The notes below the pieces were generated by a model, which was given only the letters and a program-made list of their open reading frames with translations, was not told the origin of the DNA and made no database searches. Below, in pieces: positions 22,239 to 34,600 of a DNA stretch of 64,000 nt (positions are counted from its first letter, which is position 1; every line of letters begins with the position of its first letter). Origin of the DNA: Lutraria lutraria. Its lineage: Eukaryota; Mollusca; Bivalvia; Venerida; Mactridae. Location: positions 16,577,676-16,641,675 of the forward strand of contig OZ026837.1 in NCBI GenBank assembly GCA_964023205.1, read 5' to 3'. A program made the position numbers and the translations under genes.

Positions 22239-23299
22239 GTAAATTTATTTACTAATAATCTTTCTTAAACATTCTATTGCCAAAGCAAGCTGACACGTGT
22301 GAATATTAATTAACACTAAACTCCTTAATAAGAAATTGCAAACGGCATTCATTTCAATTACAATTAACTCAAAAATTACTTTTTTGTTAGATATACATTT
22401 TTTTTCTAGACGAATTTTAGTCATAGGTATGAGTTTATTCTAGTTGTTTGCAAGTAGTTGGTAATAGAGTATGTTACCAGTTTGGGTCAAACTGGCCAGT
22501 TGATTGGCTAATGGTGAAATCGGTCATTCCGATTGGTCAGTCATGGGTTGCCTATTCGTTGCGTAACCTTACATGTTTGACTGAATGTGTACGTCTGCTC
22601 TTTTAATTGTTACCGTCAATTCAGATGTAGGCTACACTCATGAGTCCATTGCTCTGTGATTTTGACTTAGATAACATGTTGTGAATAATATTAGAAGTAA
22701 GTCAATGTGGTTTTATCATAGCAGAATATTGTTAAATTAATAGTATTTAGGGTATATCTTATTCGATTGATTACGAAATGAAATAGTTTTACCACCTTAA
22801 TGAAAAAGAAACAATTCCATACCGCGGAAAACAACAACAACAACAAACTAATGCTTCTGGTAATTCGTCTACATAATTATAACGTTTTGTTACCTGTAGG
22901 TTTTTCTTGTCATGACTTTTACTCTGGAATGACTGTCAATGCTTGAAAAAAATACATGAACTTTAGATTGTTATATTGCATGTAATCTGATTAATTGCCA
23001 AGTGCATTGAAATTCATATTGTTTAAATATGTACATGTATATGCATAGATATAAATTTACCTTGCCTTACAGTTTATGTTTTGTTATAAATATTTTGTTT
23101 ACATTTGTATGCCTTGTTGTACTGCTTTTAAAATTATTCAAATTACATAAATTTTAACTGATGGACATAATGTAAATAAGTTTAATTTGTACCTTTTGAA
23201 GAAAAAGAACTCTTTAACTATTATTTCAAGAAGTATTTTTACATTCATATTTAGCGACTCGAATTATTATCAGCTAATAATTATAGCTTGGTGCATTAA

Positions 23300-23396
23300 A
23301 AGGGGCGTCCCTAAAATAGAAAGGCGAAGCAGAAATTCGAACTCACGACCCTTCGTTTAAAGGTCAGCGCGTTACCACTAGACCACCGATCTCACC
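23300..23396 (-). repeat. tRNA-derived SINE, reverse
   Basis: Read on the minus strand it gives GGTGGTCTAGTGGTAACGCG (A box) and GTCGTGAGTTCGAATTTC (B box). It sits in the intron just before the MSKCI exon, as in all related copies. Confidence 0.7.
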
Positions 23397-23429
23397 TTGT
23401 TGTTTTACAGGTTTCATTTTCTTCAAAAT

Positions 23430-23579
23430 ATGTCTAAATGTATTCTGTGCCCTTGTTCCGGCTGCTTAATTGTACGACACACTACTATCATAATCTGTTT
23501 ACTAGTAACTCGACCTGCCAAAATCGTTATGCGTGTTAAATTTGTAATACACGTTGCAAAAGAAACAATGAGACTTTAA
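23430..23579 (+). CDS. MSKCI mini-gene, intact 49-codon copy
   Basis: After the acceptor TTTTACAG (ending 23410) the frame opens MSKCILCPCSGCLIV, continues through a hydrophobic/basic stretch and stops at 23579 (49 aa, four Cys in the first 12 residues). An AATAAA signal follows at 23613-23618. Upstream, a P-type first exon ends at 22238, giving an intron of about 1.17 kb like that of SULT-A. The leader and first five codons resemble SULT-A coding exon 1 (ATGTCTAAATGTAT shared); nothing after that does. It could be a young small-protein gene built on a SULT promoter, or a decayed SULT copy. Protein status is unproven. Confidence 0.4.
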   Translation: MSKCILCPCSGCLIVRHTTIIICLLVTRPAKIVMRVKFVIHVAKETMRL

Positions 23580-23612
23580 CTTCCAAATAATACTTTGCAT
23601 TAAAATAATGTT

Positions 23613-23618
23613 AATAAA
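23613..23618 (+). terminator. Polyadenylation signal AATAAA of MSKCI mini-gene
   Basis: AATAAA 34 bases after the stop codon. It is conserved at 62330-62335 in the other intact copy and absent from the truncated copies at 25433 and 54438. Confidence 0.45.
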
Positions 23619-24359
23619 GTCTGACTTCAATAACATTCCACAGTCCGATTCGTCTCAAAATTCCTAGTAGTTGTTCATGTTCTCTATCATCATTGATTTT
23701 AGATATACATGTACCTACTTCTGATTTGCAGAAAATAATATTAATTTAGTCTTTATTTGAAACTTTCATGTCTACATAGGTGTGGAGGACAGACACGCTA
23801 CTTTATTGGTTTGTTAACTTGAAACATGTGGAGTGTTATTGAAGTCAAACTTTATTAACACACAAAGTTATTCACACATGCATGAATTCATGTTACTTTG
23901 TTAATTACTTGAATACAATACATTAACGAATTCGTTGTTTTCTGATTAATTACTGGTAGTTTGTTTACATTAACAGTTATATAAACTAGTGATGACTGCC
24001 AAATGCATAATTATATATATATATTTTCATGAGGTCAATATACAGGAATCAGCCATCTTTAGAATATACAGCTTCGTCGTGGGAACATTTCTATCCAATG
24101 GAGTTACTTTTGTATCTTTGTGTTTGTTCTTCAAACACGTATTAAAACGTCCAGTTGTTCATTACAAACATAAAAGATGAACGCACATGCGCAAATGAAA
24201 CCAGCACATGTATAAACTACCACAAAAATTACTTATATATCATATTATGGCAATTCATCAACAACCATTGTTAATATAAAAAACATACTTAAGAAACTAG
24301 CAGACGCCATCCTACCACCGTGATAGACAATGAAAAGGTAACTTTTGTTCAGGTCAGAT

Positions 24360-24520
24360 GCGAGTAAATTGTATTGTCGCAACGATCGAAGCGAACGGCG
24401 GTATTTATTTAAGTGAACACCGGTCGACGCACGACAACGCGTTGTCGAGCGTCGTATCGCGTTGTCGCAATGTCTTATCGCGTTGTCGCATGTCATGGTA
24501 TGGACGCATAGGCGACATAC
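24360..24520. repeat. CGCGTTGTCG-rich block
   Basis: CpG-rich island in AT-rich DNA with repeated 'cgcgttgtcg' and 'gtcgcaac'. Identical in unit 3 (63080-63240) except for single bases. A minus-strand frame covers it (24245-24529) but looks like repeat translation. Confidence 0.45.
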
Positions 24521-25307
24521 GCAAGTCAACGGGAACCAGTTTATTACTTACCTTTCAATAATTATCAAAATAGCAGACGAACGCATTCAGTCAAGTATGA
24601 CAGAGCCAGTCCAACGACTGACTAATCAAAATGATCGACATCACCAATAGCCAATCAAGTGGCCAGTTTGACCCGAAGTAGTAAATATACTCTGTCAATG
24701 TGGTTTTATCATAGCAGAATATTGTGAATTTGATAGTATTTAGGGTTTATCTTATTCAATTGATTACGAAAAGATATAGTTTTACCACCTTAATGAAAAA
24801 AGAAACAATTCCGTACCGTGAAAAACAACAACAACAACAAACCAATGCTTCTGGTAATTCGTCTACATAATTATAACGTTTTGTTACCTGTAGGTTTTCT
24901 TGTCATGGCTTTAACTCTGGAATGACTGTCAATGCTTGACAAAAAATACATGAACTTAAGATTGTTAAATTACAGGTAATCTGATTAATTGCCAAGTGCA
25001 TTGAAATTTATAATTTTTAATTATGTACATATGCATAGATATAAATTTACCTTGCCTTACAATTTATGTTTTGTTATAAATATTTTGTTTACATTGTATG
25101 CCTTGTAGTACTGCTTTTAAAATTATTCAAATTACATAAATTTTAACTGAATACCACATTATAAATACGTTTAATTTGTACCTTATGAATAAAAAGAACT
25201 CTTTAACTATTATTTCAAGAAGTATTTTTACATTCATATTTAGCGACTCGAATTATTATCAGCTAATAATTATAGCTCGAATGTTTAGATTGGTGCATTA
25301 AAAAGGC

Positions 25308-25396
25308 GTCCGTGAAATATTGAACGGCGAATCAGATATTCGAACTCACGACCTTTCGTTTAGAAGTCAGCGCGTTACCACTAGACCAACGATCTC
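25308..25396 (-). repeat. tRNA-derived SINE, reverse
   Basis: Same family and position relative to the MSKCI exon as 23300. Minus-strand B box GAGTTCGAATATC. Confidence 0.65.
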
Positions 25397-25432
25397 ACCT
25401 TGTTGTTTTACAGGTTTCATTTTCTTTAAAAT

Positions 25433-25480
25433 ATGTCTAAATGTATTCTACGCTCTTGTTCCGACTGCTTAATTGTATGA
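25433..25480 (+). pseudogene. MSKCI mini-exon, stopped at codon 16
   Basis: Acceptor CAG ends at 25413; the frame MSKCILRSCSDCLIV is then stopped by TGA where intact copies have CGA. No AATAAA follows at the conserved place, and no P module lies upstream because the 5' part was replaced at the 24.69 kb junction. Confidence 0.5.
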
Positions 25481-25678
25481 CACACTACTATCCTAATTTG
25501 TTTAACTCGACCTGCCAATATCGTTACGTGTGTAAAATTTACAATACATGTTGAATAAGAAAAATGAGACTTTAAAAAACATGTAAACTTAAATTTCAGA
25601 TATTTAGATAAATGTCAGCAGACCATAACTTAACAATTATAAAAAATGTCGTTACAATTTAGGTTTCGGAGTTGAATA

Positions 25679-25833
25679 CAGTGAAACTTCTAAAAAGGCA
25701 CATACTTGAGCAGTAACAAAAATATTGTTTTGAGCGGTTGCTGTTCTAGAGATGATAAATCTAAAGTTAACTCATGCTGTTGTTGAAGGGAGGTTGTTTC
25801 TCAAAAGAGGGCCACTCTGGAGAGCTTGTGCTG
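25679..25833. mobile_element. MITE family B copy
   Basis: 'acagtgaaacttctaaaaag' to 'ccactctggagagcttgtgc' then 'tgt'; duplicated at about 54683-54840. Confidence 0.55.
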
Positions 25834-26171
25834 TATATATAAATGTATAAAAAATTTATTAGTTTAACTCGAATCTGGTATACAAAAATATAGAATTGGA
25901 AAAGAAAACAATGAGGTCTTTATTGACAGGTGTCCGTTTTACATTGGCAAAGACGGTTTATATTAATTATGTAAGCCTTGTGGTACTGTTGTTAAAATTA
26001 TTCAAATTACATAAATTTTAACTGAAGGCCATATTGTAAATACGTTTTGTACCTTTTGTTTGAAAAAAATGTTTTATTCATATATGATGCTTGATATGCT
26101 ACCTTCAAGAAATAAAGATTTCATTATTGTTATTAAAGAAATGCGATAGAATTGTCTTGTTTAAATGTTCT

Positions 26172-26262
26172 AGTGATCGCGGTCGTGGTTCCGTGGCTAG
26201 TGCACCTGATTTGTAACTCGGTGACCTTGTTTCTATTTCCGGTCTAGTCAGTTCATACCCTG
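26172..26262 (+). repeat. tRNA-derived SINE head
   Basis: GGTCGTGGTTCCGTGGCTAG and 'tgtttctatttccggtct', a decayed relative of the SINE at 6546. Confidence 0.5.
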
Positions 26263-26623
26263 CCATAAATAATAAGAATATGGCCCAGGAAACTGACTAG
26301 TTCAGTGAGTCGGCCGCCATGTATAACTGTAAAAATCTTGACAAACGGGGTTAACCCCCACCCCACAAAATACAATTAAACGTCCCAACTGTTCCATAAT
26401 ATACACCTTTAGTTAAATTATTCTGCATACATGTATACTGTAATATTAAGACGTTTAAAAGTTTTACAGGTTTAGTTTAAACAGCGATATAGATCTATGT
26501 CTCTTGCGCTCGGGTTACGCACGTTTGGGTTCGTTTGATATCTGTAATAAGGCGCCCGTGGTTTGATAATATACTAGTATGCACAGTATTAATGAAGTTG
26601 CCAGTATTATGCATTTGTATTTT

Positions 26624-26830
26624 TACACGCCCGTTTGAAAAGCGGGTCGTATTATGGTAACATACGCGGTGGGCTGGCGGGCGGCGTCCACAACGGTGTT
26701 CGCTCTCTAAATTCAAACAGTTTTATTCGTATCCTCACCAAACTGGATGAAAATGTGATCTCAGTCAAGTTCGATAACCAGCCCAATTGGCCCAGGCACG
26801 TCTGAGTTATGTCCCTTGACGGGCGTATTT
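26624..26830. repeat. ACGCCCGT...ACGGGCGT element
   Basis: Short inverted ends 'tacacgcccgttt' and 'ttgacgggcgtat' bound about 200 bp ('ggcggcgtccacaacgg', 'ctcaccaaactggatg'). Duplicated at 55637-55843. The minus-strand frames over it are not credible genes. Confidence 0.5.
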
Positions 26831-27596
26831 TGTGACCTGCCAGTCTTGTTAAAATGTACATTTAAGCAGTAAACATGAATGATCTAAAAGTAGGGAGGAT
26901 AATGTCTTTAAATGTAGCTTAATTTCCTTCAAATAATGCCAGGGCGGAAACCAGACAGAAGAAAACAGACAGGTTGGCGTCCGTACAAGACTGATTTTGT
27001 AAGGTTTTGATCGTGTGTTAATGTGAACCACAGCACACTTCTTACTTCCAGAACCTTTAACACCATAATGACTGAATGAACCGAATTATCACAGACTTAT
27101 CATATCGCTATTGCATCGAAAATACATGTCGTATGTTTGCATGAAGAACACATCTATCCTCATTAAAAATATATTGAAATTTATCTTGTATCAGGTTATA
27201 GGAAATCTCTGTACTTTTTTTGTCATCCTTGGTGTGAAAAGTTGATAATCATGGTCTACCACTATTTATATACATGTATATTTTTGTATTATATTTTTTT
27301 TGGCAATCTAATGTCTGTGATATATATTATATACAACGTATACAATGTTTTACACGCTTTTTATACCGAAATTAATAATTTTAATTTGTTTTTAAATCAA
27401 GAAAAATGGCTGATGCAATCAAAATTTATATATCGTCGTAATGGTATCTCATTTTATGGCACACCCTATAATATACAGTAGCCTTAACAAACACAACAGG
27501 AGTAATGTTTCTGGCTACCTGGCGTTTCAAACGTGGCAACATTTGCTAAATTTCATTTGTATTCTACACTTTTATTTAAAGGCATTTTTACGGATA

Positions 27597-27656
27597 TCTC
27601 TCATTGGTTGTATGGAATTGATATGGCGGCGCCCACGTAGATCTACCAATGAGAGA
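27597..27656. promoter_or_regulatory. Inverted CCAAT pair with GATATGGCGGC, upstream of SULT-B
   Basis: TCTCTCATTGGT (27597-27608) and ACCAATGAGAGA (27645-27656) are a perfect inverted repeat carrying two divergent CCAAT boxes. Between them lies ATGGCGGCGCC, close to the YY1 core. The pair is about 410 bp before the SULT-B ATG. Promoter function is inference. The copy at 56645-56704 keeps it, with GCGCC changed to GCGAC. Confidence 0.35.
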
Positions 27657-28065
27657 CATCGGTGCAACATGTGATCTATGACGCAATTCTGTACCCACAA
27701 TTCAATTATCGCATATGAATGAAGTCGGCATTTATTGAATATAAATGAAATACTATTGCATATCAATAAGGAAATATTGAATAAATGAAAGAAATGCTTC
27801 CACATGAAAAAATATCACATATAAATGAAAAATTATTGAACACAAATAAGACAATATTGAAGATAAATGAAGAGGAATTATTCCATATGAATACATGTAC
27901 GAAAATTTGGAAATGTAAATTCCATTTCTTTTCAAGAGTCATTCTTTTATCTTAAATAATAATAGTGCTTTATGGCTCAAGCAGATTTTATTCAGTGAAA
28001 CGATGTTATAATACAATTCCATGCATTCAAATACGTTTTTACTAATTAGCAGGTTGATGCACAAT

Positions 28066-28469
28066 ATGTCAAAAGAAGTAGTGCCTGACCGCGAAGGAGA
28101 TGTAATAACGATTGGATTTGATGTAGGCGGTATTATAATCCCATCAATAGGCGATAACGTGTCTGTTGAGGCAGCTAAGAGTATTTTCGATCGTCTTCCA
28201 GATTATAAATATCGTCAAGATGATATTATGCTCTGTACTTATCCGAAAACAGGTAAATTACTAGTTTGATTTATAAATCTGTTAAACGGACTAGTCGAAT
28301 TCTATGGTCATTTCAGGGTCACCCTAGAAAAAGAGAGAGAGGGGGGAGAGAGGGGGAGAGAGGGAGAGACAGGGAGAGAGAGAGAAAGAGAGGGGGGAGA
28401 GAGAGAGAGGGGGGAGAGAGAGAGGGAGAGAGAGAGAGAGAAAGAGAGGGGGGAGAGAGAGAGAAGGGG

Positions 28470-28503
<34 letters not shown>

Positions 28504-28533
28504 GAAAGAGGGGGAGAGGGAGAGGGAGAGAGA

Positions 28534-28575
<42 letters not shown>

Positions 28576-28622
28576 AGAGGGGGGAGAGAGGGAGAGAGAG
28601 AGAGAGGAGAGGGAGAGAAAGA

Positions 28623-28687
<65 letters not shown>

Positions 28688-31600
28688 AGAGAGGGGGGGG
28701 AGGAGATCCTTTTCGAATATTATTTCCTGGCTCTTTATCGTTCCCAGTGTAAAGCAATGATACCCGCCTCGCTTTTTTTCCTGCGAATTTCTAGATGCAG
28801 TACTTGGCTCGGTAGTTAGGATTGGGCCACTGAAAAAGCTTCTTTACTGAATTCGAAAGGCGGAAACGGGATTCGAACCCACGACATTTCTTTTAGTCGT
28901 CCTGCACGTTACAATTCGGGATGATCGGTGACTGATCCCAGAAACGATTTAATTTAATCATGAGAACATCTTAATATAAAACCGATATATTTGGTCTCGA
29001 AATGTGGTTGGTTTGTCTGGTCAAGTTTTACGCCCCTTTTCAACAGCCAGAGTCATATGACGCAGACAGTCTACCTAACAACCGTTCCTGGAATGAACCA
29101 GCACTAGAATCCCATCCTCCGTTAGCAACTGCGTACCTTTTCACATTAAGAGGTCTAAAGGTGGACGTAATATCGAGGTTATGATGTATGAATTATTCAA
29201 TTAAATGTTAATTGAATTAAAGGGACTAATTGGATGTACGAGATATTGAGTATGATAAACAACAAATCAGCTGAACAAGTAAAGAGCAACAAAGTTCCAA
29301 CTATGATTGAAGTCTTCACAGCAAGCAAACTTGATGAGAAGCCCTCACCAAGAGTTCTAAACAGTCATCTTGCCTTAAGGTAAGTTCAGTCACACCTGTG
29401 AACAAAGGCCACCCTTGAAATAGACAAAATGTGACCTTTATTGACAGGTGACCTTTAATTAGAGATCGTTGTGTTCTATGATTATAATCAATGATGTTTT
29501 TTAATAAAAATGGCCTTTATCCACATGGTGCCCTTAATACGGCGGTGGCCGCTAACACAGGTTTGACTGTATAGTTAAATGTAATTTGTTTCCTATTTCT
29601 GTATTAGCAACTTCTAGGTCAGAAATTAGTTAAACTACATATACATTTAATGCATGCTTTAAGTTAAAAAGTTAATAAATATGCCTTTATATAGAGGTAC
29701 GAGTATATGATATCAAAACCCGCCTCCTTGCTAGAGTGGTTAATTTCACTGAATCAAATGGCTGTTCCGCAAGGGCGTTTAACTCGAACAAACAAACAAA
29801 CAAACAAACGAACGAACGAAACGAAACGAACCAACGAACGTACGAACGAACGAACGAACACACAAAAAACAAACAAACAAATGAACAAACAAATAAACAA
29901 AAAAAAAACAAAAAAAAATGAATGAATGAATACATAAATTCCTCCAGTTACATGCATGGTTATTTGAATGATAAAACAGTGCATGCAACTCCCCGGTTAG
30001 CTCGGTGGTTAGAGCTTGGTCTGCTGATCAAGAGGTTGTGACTTCGGACCCTGGAAGATGCTCACAATGTCCGTTACAATTTGAAGATATTTATTTGAAG
30101 ATATCTGAAGATATTACATCTTATATTAAATTGTCCTTTACCTCTGTATTATGTGGATTAGCAAGGCAGTGGCTTGCGGGTATAATGGGGTAAGTACTGG
30201 TCAATATGTACACTGTATATATAATATGCATAAAGGATGAAACACTGTTCTTAGCTCAACCACTATTAATGCATTCAAAGATTCACAACTGGTACCCAAA
30301 TGCATGAGTTACTGCCCTTCGTAACCCGGCAAGGGTACGGTATTTGGAACTCATATACAACTTTATTCACTGCGGAATAATTTTTACGGAATTCCCCAAA
30401 ACCGAAGCACTGAATTTCTAGAATTCTCAGAATTACCTGAACAGTTCAAGTATTATTATCTACATCTGTTGCACGTGAGCATTGTTTATAGTTACAAATG
30501 GTAAAGTCTATTGTCTTGAAAATTTAAAATGGTAAATTCTACTTTCTTGGAACTTAATAGCCCAATATAAATCCAAATAATGATAAAAACTGAACTTTTG
30601 TTCGTATAGACAAATGGCGGAAAGAACGTTTCATTCCTTGTGTTTATATATAGAGCTTAATAGTCCAAGACTACATCTGCTATGCTAACACTCACTCTGT
30701 TGCATTGTATTTAGGTTTCTACCTAAAGACCTGCGGGTAACCAAGCCAAAAACCGTTCTGTGCGTCCGCAATCCAAAAGATACGGCTGTATCGTTCTTTA
30801 ATCACATCAAGGGTAGAATAGCATGTAATTATAATGGACGATTTTCCAACTGGCTGCAACCCTACATGGAAGGAAAACGTAAGATTTATTATTTGAATAA
30901 ATTTTTAAGCACGTTGAACAGCCTCGATATTAAACACATAATTTTACTGACATTCATTGGATTTCTGTTCGTATACAATTTTAATTATTGACTATCGCTT
31001 GGTGAGTAAAATTTGCCTCGCATAGTGTAATAGAAAAGTTATCAAATTAATTAATATGATACTTAATCAGCAAAGGCCAACCTTAATATGAATATTAAAG
31101 GAATCATTTTCTTAGACTTACAATGTATTTGCAAGTACAAAAAATGTATTGAAGAATAAAATATGAAACTATTACCATGCGGAACATTGACGCTATTTCC
31201 CCATGAAAAGACAACTCCTGTCGTTATTGATTTTTTTACCTGTGTGATAAACTAGTTGTTTCCCTTTACGCCAAAAAAACAATAAGTGGTCAGTATTGAT
31301 TTTAGCAAGTTAACCTTATCGAATCACTGCTCGAAAAAACGCGTTTAATTTTAACTTAAACTCAAAGTAAACTTCATTATATGTAGTGTTTAATGACGTT
31401 TATTCGAATTTAAGTTGGTAATTAAACTTGAAGTTTACATGGCGTTTACTTTAAGTTTACAAGGACGAAAACTCCGGAGTTTACAGGAGTTTAAGTTCAT
31501 CGTAAACTTGATGTAAACATGGAATTTCCTTCGCCCGTAAACTAATATTAAATGTAGTTAAACTCGATGTTTATAATGCAGTATATTCCCATTTTATTTC

Positions 31601-34600
31601 ATTAAACTTCGTGTTTAAGATTTATGTATACTTGCAATATAATGCCGTATTTTCCCATTTTATTTCATTAAACTTCGCGTTTAAGATTCATGTAAACTTG
31701 CAATATAATGCAGTATATTCACATTTTATTTCATTAAACTTTATGTTTAAGATTCATGTAAACTTGCAATATAATGCAGTATATTCCCATTTTATTTCAT
31801 TAAACTTCGTGTTTAAGATTCATGTAAACTTGCAATATAATGCAGTATATTCCCATTTTATTTCATTAAACTTCGTGTTTAAGATTCATGTAAACTTGCA
31901 ATATAATGCAGTATATTCACATTTTATTTCATTAAACTTCGTGTTTAAGCTTTATGAAAACTTGCAATATAATGCAGTATATTCACATTTTATTTCATTA
32001 AACTTCGTGTTTAAGCTTTATGTAAACGTGCAGTATATAATGCATTATATTCCCATATTATTTCATTAAACTTCGTGTTTTTGCTTTACGAAAATCTGCA
32101 GTAAATTTCACACAGTACAGTAAATTAAACCTAGCTGTTTAATACGACTCACTTTATTACATATAGTAAACAGAATGCACGATATTTCGTATCGTACAAT
32201 AAAATACAAAACTTTTCAAAGTTATTGCTTTATTTTCATCAATATTACATCGAATAACATTACTCCTTATCCTGAATAACATAAAAAATTTTGTCCTGAT
32301 TGACAGTCCAAGACGGCAATCCTCCGCCATCTTTCGATTAGAAGTTTCCGTTGATGCCGATCGGTTACGTTTGAGCTCCTGCCGCTATCCCTTCTGACTT
32401 TGACCTTTTTGTCCATTTCCTTGAGAAGCTTTAAATATCATGATGCATTCCTCGCCGTCGCTGTAAATATACAAACATAATATAAATATAAAAGCCTTGA
32501 TAGACATTTCTCATCATTGTCATAGGTATGATCTATATTATATACATTTGTATTACCATGGCCCAGGCATGATATGACTATGTTGTGTTTCATGCAAAAA
32601 GTGCTGTAATAAAAATGCTGTTCAATATGATAAAGCTGATTTAATTGTATATTCATCGTACAGTATGTATGTGTAGAGGTATAAAATATAGGTGGTTATC
32701 AATATAAATCAAGTATACAGTACATATTAAACATAATAGACATAAACATATTAAGATTTATACCTATTTTACTCTTCATCAGAAGACATCAGTTCCATAC
32801 ACCGAAGAATAATAATCATCCATTTTGCAAGTCAACAAGTTAACGAATGTATCAGTTCTTCATTGAAAGTAACATATCACTCCAAGACAAAGTTTAAATC
32901 TAAATCCGTTGGCACTCTCCTGTGTACTCTCCTGTGTTGATAATCTGTTCTAAAATTAGGCACTCTGTAAAACTGACCACTGATGCAGTGCGCAAATGCA
33001 TACAGGTTGTGTAAACAATTATTACTGCATGTGTTAACCTCAGATAGTAAAATTTTCAGCGTTTGTGGTGGATTTATACCTTTTATACAACATGGCATAC
33101 ATCTAGTAATGGACAGCAGAAAACGGGGAACATGACTAACAGTAGTACTAGTTAGCCACAACCCCCAGACCCTCTACAACTAAAAAAGTAACTATCTAGA
33201 ATAATAGAAAATAATGTAAAACCTTCGTTATATAAACATCATTCAAATATCTCAATTCAAAAATCAAAATAATGCACAATCTTCAAAATCATTCTCTTGA
33301 CTGTCACTAGGTATTCAACTCTCAATTTCATTTTCTAATAAAAGAATGCACTCGTTTCGGTTGTAATTGCATAATTTTCAAAAATCGGTACCAAAATGAT
33401 AGGGTTAATATAAATTAACATTACATATCAACAAATACTGAGTCAAAACAAAGTATCTTCATTATCAAATTTAAGTAAAATTATAAACTCAAGCTTTACG
33501 TCCAAGTAAACTTTACGTAAATTATAATCATGAAGTTTCCATAAGTTTAGTCTTCATTAAACGCTAGTAAATTTCAAATCAACAGAAAAATGTAAATTTG
33601 AAATTTAAGTGTCATTATATTCTAAGTAAGTTTTAAACGTGATGTTTACACGAATTTAATTCTTCATTAAACGCTTGTAAATTTCAAATAAATGAAGAAA
33701 TGTAAATTTGAAATTTAATTGTCATTATATTCTAAATAAGTTTTAAACGTGATGTTTACACGAATTTAATTCTTCATTAAACGCTAGTAAATTTAAAATG
33801 AATGAAGAAATGTATATTTTTGAAGTTTAAGTGTCATTATATTCTAAGTAAATTTTAAACATGATGTTTACACGAATTTAATTCTTCATTAAACGCTAAG
33901 TAAATTTCAAATAAACGCAGAAATGTAAATTTGGAGTTTAAGTGTCATTATATTCTAAGTAAATTTTAAACATGATGTTTACACGAATTTAATTCTTCAT
34001 TAAACGCTAAGTAAATTTCAAATAAACGCAAAAATGTAAATTTGGAGTTTAAGTGTCATTATATTCTTAAGTAAGTTTTAAACGTGATGTTTACACGAAT
34101 TTAATTCTTCATTAAACGCTAGTAAATTTCAAATCAACAGAAAAATGTAAATTTGAAATTTAATTGTCATTATATTCTAAGTAAGTTTTAAACGTGATGT
34201 TTACACGAATTTAATTCTTCATTAAACGCTAGTAAATTTCAAATAAATGAAGAAATGTAAATTTGAAATTTAATTGTCATTATATTCTAAGTAAGTTTTA
34301 AACGTGATGTTTACACGAATTTAATTCTTCATTAAACGCTAGTAAATTTAAAATGAATGAAGAAATGTAAATTTGAAGTTTAAGTGTCATTATATTCTAA
34401 GTAAATTTTAAACATGATGTTTACACGAATTTAATTCTTCATTAAACGCTAAGTAAATTTCAAATAAACGCAGAAATGTAAATTTGGAGTTTAAGTGTCA
34501 TTATATTCTAAGTAAATTTTAAACATGATGTTTACACGAATTTAATTCTTCATTAAACGCTAAGTAAATTTCAAATAAATGAAGAAATGTAAATTTGGAG

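Larger units (their letters stand above)
22000..25279 (+). repeat. Segmental duplication Z, copy 1
   Basis: Matches 60508-64000 with small indels, and in part 51285-51850, 53050-54285 and, internally, 24694-25280 against 22706-23330. Carries the P promoter, its intron and the MSKCI exon. Confidence 0.8.
24700..29627 (+). repeat. Segmental duplication Y, copy 1
   Basis: Near-identical to 53715-58615. Carries a truncated MSKCI exon, 2.5 kb of flank, SULT-B exons 1-2 and the MITE after exon 2. The match stops abruptly after 'aggtcagaaatt' (29627 / 58615). Confidence 0.88.

Noticed and set aside
24245..24529. 94-codon minus-strand frame, also at 62967-63251
   Set aside because: Identity between the copies reflects recent duplication, not selection. 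The N-terminal half is a translation of the CGCGTTGTCG repeats and there is no promoter or domain.
28266..28760. Arg/Glu-Gly (and reverse Leu/Ser-Pro) frames of about 150 codons
   Set aside because: Pure translation of the (GA)n tract. The same applies to 57314-57747 and 43794-44198.
29002..29184. 60-codon frame identical at 57991-58173
   Set aside because: Lies within SULT intron 1 and inside a young segmental duplication, so conservation is uninformative. No family recognised.
29687..29988. Several overlapping frames over 29.7-30.0 kb
   Set aside because: They arise from the (CAAA/CGAA)n microsatellite read in different frames.
31611..32069. 152-codon open frame with 22-residue repeats
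   Set aside because: The 66 bp minisatellite has a period divisible by three, so any open unit gives a long frame. It has no start context and lies inside a transposable element.
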